Assembly (NCBI GenBank): GCA_017885385.1
Contig: JAFNGF010000264.1
Coordinates: 1-8,485, forward strand
Source: Planctomycetota bacterium
GTDB taxonomy: Bacteria > Planctomycetota > Phycisphaerae > Sedimentisphaerales > Anaerobacaceae
Direction: 5' to 3'
DNA: 8,485 bases
Each line of letters opens with the position of its first letter. Position 1 is the stretch's first letter. The notes under the pieces are model-generated. The model ran no database searches. It worked only from the letters and a program-made list of their open reading frames with translations, and was not told the DNA's origin. Made by a program: the position numbers and the translations under genes. Below, in pieces: positions 1-6,861 of this stretch.

Positions 1-2
1 TG

Positions 3-194
3 AAGGAAAAATGGGAGAGCATGTCCGAACAAGAGAAGGAGCAGCTCAAGGCCAAAATGCGCGAAGCATTTGGGCCCGGGCCTCAAATGCAAAGACCGGC
101 ATCTCCTAATGAGCCTCCCAAAGAAGCTGCCCAACCTGACGCACAAGTCGAAAAGACCACAGAACAGGAAAGCAAGTCTGAGGAGCAGGAATAA
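3..194 (+). CDS. C-terminal tail of an unidentified charged protein (partial)
   Basis: An open frame enters from the left edge and ends at TAA (192-194), followed directly by an in-frame TAG. The visible 63 residues are very hydrophilic. A Lys/Glu-rich, probably helical stretch containing WESMSEQEKEQLKAKMRE comes first, followed by a Pro/Gln/Glu-rich tail ending in SEEQE. The Trp-x-x-Met-Ser-x-x-Glu pattern is loosely like the helical repeats of DUF3106-type periplasmic proteins, but this is only a resemblance. I do not recognise the gene. An internal ATG at 21 is in frame, but a complete 57-residue protein seems less likely than the end of a longer gene. It lies 72 bases upstream of the preferred secretin start on the same strand, so the two may be co-transcribed. 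Confidence 0.6.
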   Translation, partial: KEKWESMSEQEKEQLKAKMREAFGPGPQMQRPASPNEPPKEAAQPDAQVEKTTEQESKSEEQE

Positions 195-254
195 TAGTTT
201 AAGGACAAAATAGTCTGAGAAGTAGTCGCCAGTCGGCGCAAAGAAAAGCAAAGC

Positions 255-261
255 GAGGTGA
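255..261 (+). promoter_or_regulatory. Ribosome binding site supporting the GTG start at 267
   Basis: GAGGTGA at 255-261, extending to GAGGTGAT, matches the consensus complement of the 16S rRNA 3' end. It sits five bases before GTG at 267. The longer reading begins at GTG 258, which lies inside this site and has no good purine-rich sequence at a proper distance upstream. The site therefore favours the start at 267. Confidence 0.65.
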
Positions 262-266
262 TTAAC

Positions 267-3200
267 GTGAAACGGTCAATATTGATAATGTGGATTGTAG
301 TTGCCATAGCAGCAGTCTTAATCATCTGGAGGGTCGGCTTTTATACTTTGATGCCGGCGCTGACGGAAAAGCCGGTTGAGGCCGAAGTAGTTACGGAATG
401 GGATGAATGGTATGAGCCGGATGAGCTCCAGGCGCCGGCCGACGCGGATAAGCCTGTGGCGGCATCTGATGTCACTGAGCCGGCTAAGTCGGCTGATGTC
501 AATGCACCTAAGGTGGGCATTGATGCCAATGAGCCGGCAAGATTAGCCGACGCCGGTGAGCGTAGAGGCCCTGGAAGGTTCCCGGGGCAAATGGATATGG
601 GCGGTGATTCGCGCCGGTCTGGAAGACTCGGCGGCTTTGATGGGGGTCCGATCCCTGGCAGCCGCTCCGGAAGAATAACGGACCCCAATGACCCAAATCA
701 GCCGATGGAATCCCTGAACCTAAAAAATGTGGAGATGAGGCAGATTGTTCAGAAAATCGCGGAGTGGACCGGCAAAACGGTTATTCCAGCCGAAGAGGCA
801 GAGAAAATCAGAGTGAGCATATATGCGCCGGGGCAGCTGCCCAGAAGCAAGGCGCTTGCGCATATTTACGGTGCGTTGCGGCTGAAAGGCTTTATCGCCG
901 AGCATCTGGACGATGCGATTTATATTACGCCTATTAAGGGTGCAAAACTCGGCTTTGTTCCCACGATACTGGACACCCAGCCTCTGGCGTTGCTCGAAAA
1001 TAAGGACCAGATAGTTCAAAAGTTCTTTAAGATGGCAAGTTACCGGCCTACTCAGATGGCCCAGGTTATTCAGCCTCTGGTCAGCGAGTACGGCTATGTT
1101 AGCGCTGACGAAACTACCAGCACCCTTTTGGTGATCGACACGGTTCAGAATCTGATGCGCATCGAGCGGATTATCGTAGAATTTGACGTGCCGGCAGCCC
1201 AGCAAAGCGAGACGGGGATTTTTATCGTTCAGTACGGCGACCCTTCGGAGATCGTTCAGATGTTGAAGATCCTGTTAGGTCAGAGCCAGGGATTGAGCAC
1301 CAGTCGCGGCAGGGGCGGTTCCGACCGGGAGCGGTTCGGCGGTCCGTTCGGCGGCGGACCACCGTTTCAGCAAAGCTCTCAGTCTTCCGGCGGCAGTCAA
1401 CAAGCAAAAACTGATTCATCGAAAGGTACAGGAGCAGCAACATCTGTTGTGGTTGCGTCGACCCGGGGGCAAATCATTCTTATCCCGGAACCGAGGCGCA
1501 AGTGGATCATCGCCAGAGCGTCGGCTGAAGATATGAAACTAATCGAAGAATGGATAAAGAAGCTGGATAAGGAAGAGCCGGTCGAGTCGGAATATGAGGT
1601 AGTTCAACTTAGATATGCTGACGCCGACGAAGTACAGAATAGTATCCAAGATGGGTTCAGAAACCTGCCCGGGACGGAATTTCTGCCCAGCGTTGTTGTT
1701 GAGCCGTTGGAAAATTCAAAACAGGTTCTTGTATTCGGCAGGAAAGACCTGCGTGAGATGGTCAAGAAAATTATTGCCGAGATGGATATTCCTCCCGGTC
1801 AATTCGAGACGCAGCATTTTAAGCTAAAGTACGCTGACCCGGACCAAATTAAGACAAATATAGACACGCTTTATCAAGAAGGAACCTATGGCAGCAGTGG
1901 ATCCTCTTATAATCCATTTTCCTCCTTTGGGTCACGCTCTGGCCGGGGAAGTTCTGCCTCCTCGGCTAGTACGGTGAAGGTACTATCGTATAATTCGCTA
2001 AAACAAGTTACGGTGATCGCCTCGCCTGACAACATGCAAAAAATCGGTGAGCAGATAGTCGAATGGGATAGGCCCCTCGATGTGAATGAAGTCAAGCCCA
2101 GAATAATTGAGCTGAGGAATTCCGACCCTGTCCAATTGGCTGATCTGCTTAACACACTGTTTAGCCAGAGTACGGCCAGCAGCTCAAGAGTCTCAATTAT
2201 GGATATTATGTTCGGCGGGTCGAGCATGTCGCAGCAAAGGCAAAAGATTGTCGGACCACTTTATGGACAGTTGACCTTCGAAGACGTGCCGGGAACAAAG
2301 AAGATAATCGTAATAAGCAAGATTCCCGAGGCATACGACGTTATTGAGCAGTTGGTGCTTGACCTTGACAAAGAGGAGATGGCCCAGGTGCCCAAGGTTA
2401 TACCGCTCAAGTACGCAGACCCAGAAGACCTATCTGAACGCCTCAATGCCTTGTTCAACGAGATGGGGACCACAGCCGCGATTCGCCGCAGCCAACAGGG
2501 ACTCAGCGCATACTCAATGGAAAGCACGAATCAAAGCACGACTACAAGCGGCGGGAGCAGTGGTGGGGGTGGTGGCTCAAGCACAGGTGGTACCAGTACA
2601 GCCGAATATAGACCCCCGTGGACTACAGGGCGGACCAGCACCACAGAAGAGCCGATAAGTAACATCATAGGCAAAGTACGCTTTGTTCCAGATATCCATA
2701 CCAAATCGCTTCTTATTCTTGCCCCTCCACAGTTTATGGCCAACATTGAGCAAATGATTCATGAGCTCGATGTGCCCGGCAAGCAGGTCATGATAAGAGG
2801 AATCGTTGTGGAGGTTGACCACTCGACGGTGACCTCTCTCGGCGTAGAGTTGGCAACAAACCCTACAGCTTTCGGCACGCTTGAAGAGAATTCTATTTTG
2901 GCGTTAGCAAGCCTCACAAATTTGGGCAGGTACGGGTCGACCAAGGCGATTCCCGCCAGCCCCATCACTGCCGGCAGCGAATCATCTGCAAGTGTCCTGG
3001 GTGTAGGTGCAGACGTATATGCCCTGATCGATTTTCTAATTAAGAAAACACACGCGAAGGTTCTCAATCAGCAAACAGTCTGGACTAAAGATAACGAGGA
3101 GGCGACTTTCTTCAAAGGTGAGAAAATTGCATTCTACACGAGCGCGACAACTGTGGCGCAAGGTACGGCGAGCACACAGAATTTCGAATTTCAAAGAGTG

Positions 3201-3656
3201 GGTATGACCCTGCGTGGGCGGCCGAGTATTACGCCCGAGAAGAACGTTGATATGATTGTGAATGTGATTCTCTCGCAGCTTACGGGGTTAGAAAAGAATG
3301 GACAGCCGGTCCGCAGCGAGATGGAGACAACGACCAACATGATCGTTAAGAACGGCCAGACCATCATGCTGGGCGGCATCCTGTCCCAGAAAGACCAGAC
3401 AATTCAAAGGAAGCTGCCGCTTCTGGGCGACATCCCCTTGATCGGCGGCCTCTTTAGACATGAAGAGACTACAGCGGCCAACAATGAGCTGATTGTCTTC
3501 ATTACGCCCTACGTGGTGGACGAATTAGAGAATATGCTGCCGGAGGCACAGCAGGAGCTGAACGACAACAAGGCAAAGCTTAAGGTTATTCAGCAAGAGC
3601 TCAAGAACGCGCTTGGGCTTCTGAACAAAGAGGATAGTGCCGCGGAGCCGAAGTAG
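267..3656 (+). CDS. GspD/PilQ-superfamily secretin with expanded N-domain array
   Basis: This is an outer-membrane secretin, a multimeric gated channel for type II secretion or type IV pilus-like export. Residue numbers here count from the longer GTG reading at 258; the preferred start at 267 removes three residues. A membrane segment (about 7-27, preceded by Lys-Arg) is followed by an Asp/Glu/Ala/Pro then Gly/Arg-rich linker (40-147) containing DPNDPN. Next come an N0-like domain (150-228) and about six N1-type repeats (about 232-313, 319-441, 445-514, 516-608, 613-707, 711-841). Five repeats open with a Y(A/G)DP-like motif: YGDPSEI, YADADEV, YADPDQI, NSDPVQL, YADPEDL. The secretin domain (842-1090) contains GQTIMLGGI, 11 residues, then LPLLGDIP and LIGGLF, matching the PROSITE secretin signature as I recall it. 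A charged helix closes the protein. At about 1130 residues it is much longer than typical GspD (650-750). The N-terminus looks more like an anchor than a cleaved signal. No other secretion or pilus gene is in view, so the exact system is unknown. Confidence 0.93.
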   Translation: MKRSILIMWIVVAIAAVLIIWRVGFYTLMPALTEKPVEAEVVTEWDEWYEPDELQAPADADKPVAASDVTEPAKSADVNAPKVGIDANEPARLADAGERRGPGRFPGQMDMGGDSRRSGRLGGFDGGPIPGSRSGRITDPNDPNQPMESLNLKNVEMRQIVQKIAEWTGKTVIPAEEAEKIRVSIYAPGQLPRSKALAHIYGALRLKGFIAEHLDDAIYITPIKGAKLGFVPTILDTQPLALLENKDQIVQKFFKMASYRPTQMAQVIQPLVSEYGYVSADETTSTLLVIDTVQNLMRIERIIVEFDVPAAQQSETGIFIVQYGDPSEIVQMLKILLGQSQGLSTSRGRGGSDRERFGGPFGGGPPFQQSSQSSGGSQQAKTDSSKGTGAATSVVVASTRGQIILIPEPRRKWIIARASAEDMKLIEEWIKKLDKEEPVESEYEVVQLRYADADEVQNSIQDGFRNLPGTEFLPSVVVEPLENSKQVLVFGRKDLREMVKKIIAEMDIPPGQFETQHFKLKYADPDQIKTNIDTLYQEGTYGSSGSSYNPFSSFGSRSGRGSSASSASTVKVLSYNSLKQVTVIASPDNMQKIGEQIVEWDRPLDVNEVKPRIIELRNSDPVQLADLLNTLFSQSTASSSRVSIMDIMFGGSSMSQQRQKIVGPLYGQLTFEDVPGTKKIIVISKIPEAYDVIEQLVLDLDKEEMAQVPKVIPLKYADPEDLSERLNALFNEMGTTAAIRRSQQGLSAYSMESTNQSTTTSGGSSGGGGGSSTGGTSTAEYRPPWTTGRTSTTEEPISNIIGKVRFVPDIHTKSLLILAPPQFMANIEQMIHELDVPGKQVMIRGIVVEVDHSTVTSLGVELATNPTAFGTLEENSILALASLTNLGRYGSTKAIPASPITAGSESSASVLGVGADVYALIDFLIKKTHAKVLNQQTVWTKDNEEATFFKGEKIAFYTSATTVAQGTASTQNFEFQRVGMTLRGRPSITPEKNVDMIVNVILSQLTGLEKNGQPVRSEMETTTNMIVKNGQTIMLGGILSQKDQTIQRKLPLLGDIPLIGGLFRHEETTAANNELIVFITPYVVDELENMLPEAQQELNDNKAKLKVIQQELKNALGLLNKEDSAAEPK

Positions 3657-3684
3657 TCTTTTGTCGCAGAATCTTGTCGATGTT

Positions 3685-3760
3685 GGTGGTAGGCTCCGGG
3701 AGTTGCCCCGACCATTTTTGGCGGGTCAATTCTTGGTAGAGTCTACCACCTTTCTCATTT
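3685..3760 (+). terminator. Probable rho-independent-like terminator after the secretin gene
   Basis: GGTGGTAGGCTC (3685-3696) pairs with GAGTCTACCACC (3739-3750) over 12 positions, with one G-U wobble. A T-rich stretch, TTTCTCATTTCTT, follows on the + strand. Inside the 42-base loop a second imperfect hairpin is possible: TTG/CAA, CCCG/CGGG and CCA/TGG around a TTTT loop, using 3703-3729. The stem starts 28 bases after the secretin stop. On the opposite strand no T-tract follows the stem, so it looks better suited to the + strand gene. The T-tract is interrupted, hence moderate confidence. Confidence 0.5.
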
Positions 3761-3778
3761 CTTGAATAAGTGCTTTGG

Positions 3779-3797
3779 CGTCGCCGTGCCGGCGACG
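3779..3797. repeat. GC-rich perfect hairpin in the convergent spacer
   Basis: CGTCGCCG (3779-3786) and CGGCGACG (3790-3797) are exact reverse complements around a 3-base loop. Neither strand shows a T-tract after the stem, so it is not a canonical intrinsic terminator. It lies just downstream of the DUF486 gene on the - strand and could stabilise its mRNA 3' end or pause polymerase. Confidence 0.4.
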
Positions 3798-3802
3798 GCT
3801 AG

Positions 3803-3830
3803 ACATCGCGGGCTTATGGTGCAGCGATGT
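3803..3830. repeat. Inverted repeat spanning the stop codon of the DUF486 gene
   Basis: ACATCGC (3803-3809) and GCGATGT (3824-3830) form a perfect 7-base inverted repeat with a 14-base loop. The loop contains the TAA stop (3814-3816 on the - strand). It may be chance or may be part of the 3' end structure of the - strand transcript. Confidence 0.3.
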
Positions 3831-4164
3831 GTCGGAACATAAAATATGCAGCGCCGGCCAAACACAAAGCTGCCCATAGAAAGTCGAGCTTGAGCGGCTC
3901 TTTCATATAGAGTACGCAAAAGACCGCGAAAACGCTTATTGTGATGATTTCCTGCAGGACTTTTAGCTGCGACAGCGAATAGAATTGAAAGCCGATTCGA
4001 TTAGCCGGCACTTGCAGGCAATATTCCAGAAATGCAACAGCCCAGCTGACAATAATTGCCAAAAAAATGGGCTTACCTTTGAGGTCCTTCAGATGCCCAT
4101 ACCACGCGTAGGTCATAAATATATTCGAACCAATCAATAACAAAATCGGCGCCATTCTGCCCAT
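3814..4164 (-). CDS. DUF486 / DMT-like small integral membrane protein
   Basis: This 116-residue protein has four predicted membrane helices at about residues 5-21, 33-51, 67-86 and 94-111. It carries the conserved features I associate with DUF486: FMTYAWYGHLK (16-26), SWAVAFLEYCLQVPANRIG (40-58) and QLKVLQEIITISVF (66-79). The length is normal for the family. Its biochemical function is not established; databases place it near the drug/metabolite transporter superfamily because it resembles half of such a transporter. The ATG at 4164 is preceded by AGAGGG (4171-4176 on the - strand) with a 6-base spacer. It starts 23 bases after the serS stop, so it is probably co-transcribed with serS. I see no functional link to seryl-tRNA synthetase. 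Confidence 0.88.
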   Translation of the reverse strand: MGRMAPILLLIGSNIFMTYAWYGHLKDLKGKPIFLAIIVSWAVAFLEYCLQVPANRIGFQFYSLSQLKVLQEIITISVFAVFCVLYMKEPLKLDFLWAALCLAGAAYFMFRHIAAP

Positions 4165-4170
4165 AGCAAA

Positions 4171-4176
4171 CCCTCT
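4171..4176 (-). promoter_or_regulatory. Ribosome binding site of the DUF486 gene
   Basis: AGAGGG on the - strand lies six bases before the ATG at 4164, inside the 23-base gap after serS. It fixes the start ahead of a second in-frame ATG three codons later. Confidence 0.55.
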
Positions 4177-4187
4177 GAGAAAAAGGA

Positions 4188-5465
4188 TTATGAAGCGGAA
4201 ACGATCTTTTCTTTGCCGTTCATGTAGGGACGGAGAACCTTTGGTATTGTTATCGAGCCGTCGGCGTTTTGATAAAGCTCAAGGATTGGTATCAGAATCC
4301 TCGGTGAAGCAATCACGGTGTTGTTGAGTGTATGGCAGAACAAATTCTTCTTAGTCGCAGGGTCTTTGTACCGAAGGTTCATTCGCCTGGCCTGGAATTC
4401 GTAAAACTTGCTTGCACTGTGCGTTTCGCAGTAGTTGCCGCGTGAAGGCATCCAGGCCTCGATGTCGAACTTTTTAGCCTGGCCTCTGCCCAGGTCGCCG
4501 GTGCAGACATTTACAACGCGGTAGGGCAGCTCCAGGGCCTGCATTATCGCTTCAGCGTTGGATAAAATCTCCTGGTGCAGCTTGTTGCTTTCCACGATGC
4601 TATTCTTGCAGATAACCACTTGCTCGACTTTGTCAAACTGATGGATTCTGTAAAGACCGTAGGTGTCTTTGCCTGCGGCGCCGGCTTCCCGCCTAAAGCA
4701 GCTCGATAGCGCCACATATTTGAGCGGCAGCTGATCGGCATCCAGAATTTCGCCTATATGGTAGGCTGTCAGCGGCACCTCAGCAGTGCCTGCCAGATTA
4801 AGCTGGTCTTTCTCCATCCGATATGTCTGCTCTTCACCGCCGGGGAAATAGGCTGTGCCGAACATTGCCTCGTCGCGCATCAGCAGCGGCACGCACATCG
4901 GTGCATAGCCTTTCTGCACCATAAAATCAATTGCAAAACGCAGAACCGCCCAGTGCAGCAGTGCGCCGTCGCCTTTTAGGATGTAGTTTCGCGTGCCCGC
5001 TAATTTGACGCCGCGTTCGATATCTATAATGGCTAAATCCCGCCCCAACTGCACGTGGTCTTTGGGCTGAAAATCAAACTGCCTTACCTGGCCGACCCTT
5101 TTTACCTCAACATTTTGCGTATCATCGATGCCGAACGGCACATCATCGTCGGTCGGCTGAGGCACCAAAAGCATCAACTGGTCAAATTCCGGCTGCAAGC
5201 TCTTAATCTGCTCTTGGAGTTTTGTCTCATCATCCTTCAACTGTGACAATTGTTCGAGCACAGACTGTTTCTTGTCTGCTGAAATCGCCGGAATTGACTT
5301 ACCGAGACGGTTTTTCTCCGTTGAGATATCCTGCAATTTCTGCTTGGATTCTCTCAGCACCGAGTCCACTTGCAGCAGCCTGTCGATGTCCGCGGAAAAT
5401 CCTTTCGCCCGGGATGCATTTTTGAACTTCTCTGGGTCGTCGCGTATTTGTTTAATGTCAATCAT
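4188..5465 (-). CDS. serS: Seryl-tRNA synthetase
   Basis: This cytoplasmic class II aminoacyl-tRNA synthetase charges tRNA-Ser (and tRNA-Sec where present) with serine using ATP. The 425 residues match the usual family length. The start MIDIKQIRDDPE is typical. The tRNA-binding antiparallel coiled-coil arm spans about residues 28-100. The serine-binding TAE motif is at 227-229. Motif 2 is SSCFRREAGAAGKDTYG (254-270), followed by LYRIHQFDKVE (271-281). Motif 3 ends at Arg389, followed by ILIPILELYQ, and the protein finishes with IPKVLRPYM. Motif 3 reads LNNTVIASPR where the common bacterial form is LNGSGLAVGR; the ATP-binding Arg is kept, so the enzyme is probably active. The ATG at 5465 has GAGG nine bases upstream. 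The gene follows the ketosynthase by 67 bases and precedes the DUF486 gene by 23 bases on the same strand. Confidence 0.97.
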   Translation of the reverse strand: MIDIKQIRDDPEKFKNASRAKGFSADIDRLLQVDSVLRESKQKLQDISTEKNRLGKSIPAISADKKQSVLEQLSQLKDDETKLQEQIKSLQPEFDQLMLLVPQPTDDDVPFGIDDTQNVEVKRVGQVRQFDFQPKDHVQLGRDLAIIDIERGVKLAGTRNYILKGDGALLHWAVLRFAIDFMVQKGYAPMCVPLLMRDEAMFGTAYFPGGEEQTYRMEKDQLNLAGTAEVPLTAYHIGEILDADQLPLKYVALSSCFRREAGAAGKDTYGLYRIHQFDKVEQVVICKNSIVESNKLHQEILSNAEAIMQALELPYRVVNVCTGDLGRGQAKKFDIEAWMPSRGNYCETHSASKFYEFQARRMNLRYKDPATKKNLFCHTLNNTVIASPRILIPILELYQNADGSITIPKVLRPYMNGKEKIVSAS

Positions 5466-5469
5466 ATTT

Positions 5470-5504
5470 TCGTGCCTCGTCGCCCGTGACTCGTAGCTCG
5501 TGGA
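5470..5504 (-). repeat. Degenerate heptameric tandem repeat upstream of serS
   Basis: On the + strand five successive 7-base units read TCGTGCC, TCGTCGC, CCGTGAC, TCGTAGC and TCGTGGA, all keeping CGT at positions 2-4. On the - strand the units read ACGAnnn. The array contains the serS ribosome binding site (GAGG at 5475-5478 on the - strand) and occupies about half of the ketosynthase-serS spacer. Confidence 0.55.
5475..5478 (-). promoter_or_regulatory. Ribosome binding site of serS inside the heptamer array
   Basis: GAGG on the - strand, nine bases before the serS ATG, is the only purine-rich site at a suitable distance. It falls within the 7-base tandem repeat, so repeat changes could alter serS translation. 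Confidence 0.45.
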
Positions 5505-5513
5505 ATGCCATTC

Positions 5514-5543
5514 AATTCAGCGTAAATCTGTGTTAATCCGTGT
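5514..5543 (-). repeat. Degenerate decameric tandem repeat across the ketosynthase stop codon
   Basis: Three adjacent 10-base units on the + strand read AATTCAGCGT, AAATCTGTGT and TAATCCGTGT, with consensus near (A/T)AATCnGnGT. On the - strand they read ACACGGATTA, ACACAGATTT and ACGCTGAATT. The stop codon (5533-5535) and the last Thr-Asp codons of the ketosynthase lie in the array. The pattern resembles the 'ACACGGATTAACACAGATT' dispersed repeats I recall from many environmental bacterial genomes. Confidence 0.5.
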
Positions 5544-6861
5544 CTTTATATCTTCTAACAATTACCACGTTATTCTGTCCGCCGAATCCGAAAGATTCTT
5601 TCATAGCGACATCGACCCCGCATCTCCGCGGCGTATTCGGCACATAATCCAGATCAAGTTGTGGGTCAGGCTCAGTCAGATTCATCGTTGGCGGAACGAT
5701 ACCGTCCCGTATAGCTAAGACGCAGGTAATTAATTCAGCCGCACCCGCTGCTCCGATCAAATGCCCAAACATGCTCTTTGCGCTGCTAACGGGAATGCTC
5801 TTGGCCTTGTCTTTGAAAACCGCCCTGATTGCTTTAGTCTCGATTAGGTCGTTTTCGATTGTGCTTGTGCCGTGCGTGCTTATGTAATCCACATCCTTAT
5901 AAGTGATACCGGCGTCGGCAAGTGCCGCGGTCATTGCCTGGATGGGACCTCTGGCCTCCTCGTGCATATCCGTAACGCGAAACGCATCGGAACTGCTGCC
6001 GTAGCCGATGACCTCAGCCAGGATTTGCACGCCTCTTTTTTTGGCTGAGCTTAAGAACTCCAGAATCAGAATCGCCGCCCCTTCGCCGAGGACGAATCCC
6101 TCTCTGTTTGCTGAGAAGGGCCTCGATGCGGTTTGGGGACTGTCATTTCTTGTCGATAGGGCGGTCAGCCGGTTAAAACCGGTAAGTCCCAGCGGATGTA
6201 TCATAGAGTGTACCCCGCCGGCAATTATTACGTCGGCGTCGCCTCTGCGAATCAGCATCATCGCCTCTCCGACAGCTTGAGTGCTGGCTGCGCAGGCGGT
6301 AAGACAGCTTCGCATAGGCCCGCGTGCCCCCGTAAGCATTGCCAGGTGAGCGGCAGGCATATTCGGCTCTTGTTCAAGCTCGCGCATCGCGTCCATCCTG
6401 CCGGATGCTATCTCCGCCCACTTGAGCCAGTCCATCTGGTTTTTCGCCGGGTCCCAGGCCTGCGCCAACGCAGCGAAAAATACGTCACTATCGACCGCGC
6501 CTTCGCCCGCGCCCAGGTATACGCCCAGTCTGGCGCGGTCAACTCCATCGGTTGGCCGGCTGGTTTCGATGTCAATTCTCGCCTGCCTGCAGGCTTCAAC
6601 TGCCGCTGCCAGAACAAAACCAGAAGCCCGTGCGCTGTGTTTATGAAGCTCCCAGCTCTTTACATATTTGGCTGGGTCGAATTCCTTAACCTCAGCATCG
6701 AACGTGGAGGGGAAGGTTGAGGCATCGAAAACGGTTGTTTTTGCCATGCCGCTTTTGCCTGCCAGCATCGCCCGCCAGGTGGTCTCCACATCGTTTCCCA
6801 GAGGACAGACCAACCCCATTCCAGTAATGACGACCCGTTGCATTGTATCTTTTTCAGCCAT
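5533..6861 (-). CDS. Beta-ketoacyl-ACP synthase, catalytically intact (KS-alpha, FabF-like)
   Basis: This condensing enzyme extends an acyl chain by decarboxylative Claisen condensation of malonyl-ACP. The 442-residue thiolase-fold protein starts with RVVITGMGLVCPLGN. The nucleophile is Cys190 in TACAAS (codon at 6292-6294). The catalytic histidines are His330 in STHGTST and His367 in SAKSMFGHLIGAAG. The Gly-rich loop FGFGGQNN is at 424-431. This is a full Cys-His-His triad of the KAS I/II type. The ATG follows the TAA of the upstream ketosynthase-like gene with no gap and no clear ribosome binding site, so translational coupling is likely. A second in-frame ATG at 6843 (Met7) would give the typical short start MQRVVITGMG and cannot be excluded. 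Paired with its inactive neighbour, it looks like the KS-alpha half of a heterodimer rather than a stand-alone housekeeping FabF; this is inference. Confidence 0.93.
   Translation of the reverse strand: MAEKDTMQRVVITGMGLVCPLGNDVETTWRAMLAGKSGMAKTTVFDASTFPSTFDAEVKEFDPAKYVKSWELHKHSARASGFVLAAAVEACRQARIDIETSRPTDGVDRARLGVYLGAGEGAVDSDVFFAALAQAWDPAKNQMDWLKWAEIASGRMDAMRELEQEPNMPAAHLAMLTGARGPMRSCLTACAASTQAVGEAMMLIRRGDADVIIAGGVHSMIHPLGLTGFNRLTALSTRNDSPQTASRPFSANREGFVLGEGAAILILEFLSSAKKRGVQILAEVIGYGSSSDAFRVTDMHEEARGPIQAMTAALADAGITYKDVDYISTHGTSTIENDLIETKAIRAVFKDKAKSIPVSSAKSMFGHLIGAAGAAELITCVLAIRDGIVPPTMNLTEPDPQLDLDYVPNTPRRCGVDVAMKESFGFGGQNNVVIVRRYKDTD

Noticed and set aside
227..238. Small hairpin CGCC-AGTC-GGCG between the partial gene and the secretin
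   Set aside because: It has only four base pairs and no T-tract after it; not a supportable terminator or operator.
195..257. Possible promoter for the secretin gene
   Set aside because: I see no convincing -35/-10 pair; the A-rich stretch is not enough to call one.
720..1205. 161-residue - strand open frame inside the secretin gene
   Set aside because: It is antisense to the N0 and first N1 domains, which are clearly coding on the + strand.
1803..2460. DNA-level duplication suggested by similar 'aagtacgc-gaccc' stretches in repeats 4 and 6
   Set aside because: Similarity is limited to about 15 bases encoding the conserved KYADP motif; the surrounding DNA has diverged, so this is an ancient protein repeat, not a recent duplication.
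2549..2576. G-rich tract that could form a two-layer G-quadruplex
   Set aside because: It encodes the Gly-rich linker of repeat 6 (GGG, GGT and similar codons); the G runs are explained by glycine codons and most are only two bases long.
6196..6720. 174-residue + strand open frame opposite the active ketosynthase
   Set aside because: It is antisense to conserved catalytic coding sequence and has a Cys/Arg/His-rich composition typical of shadow frames.
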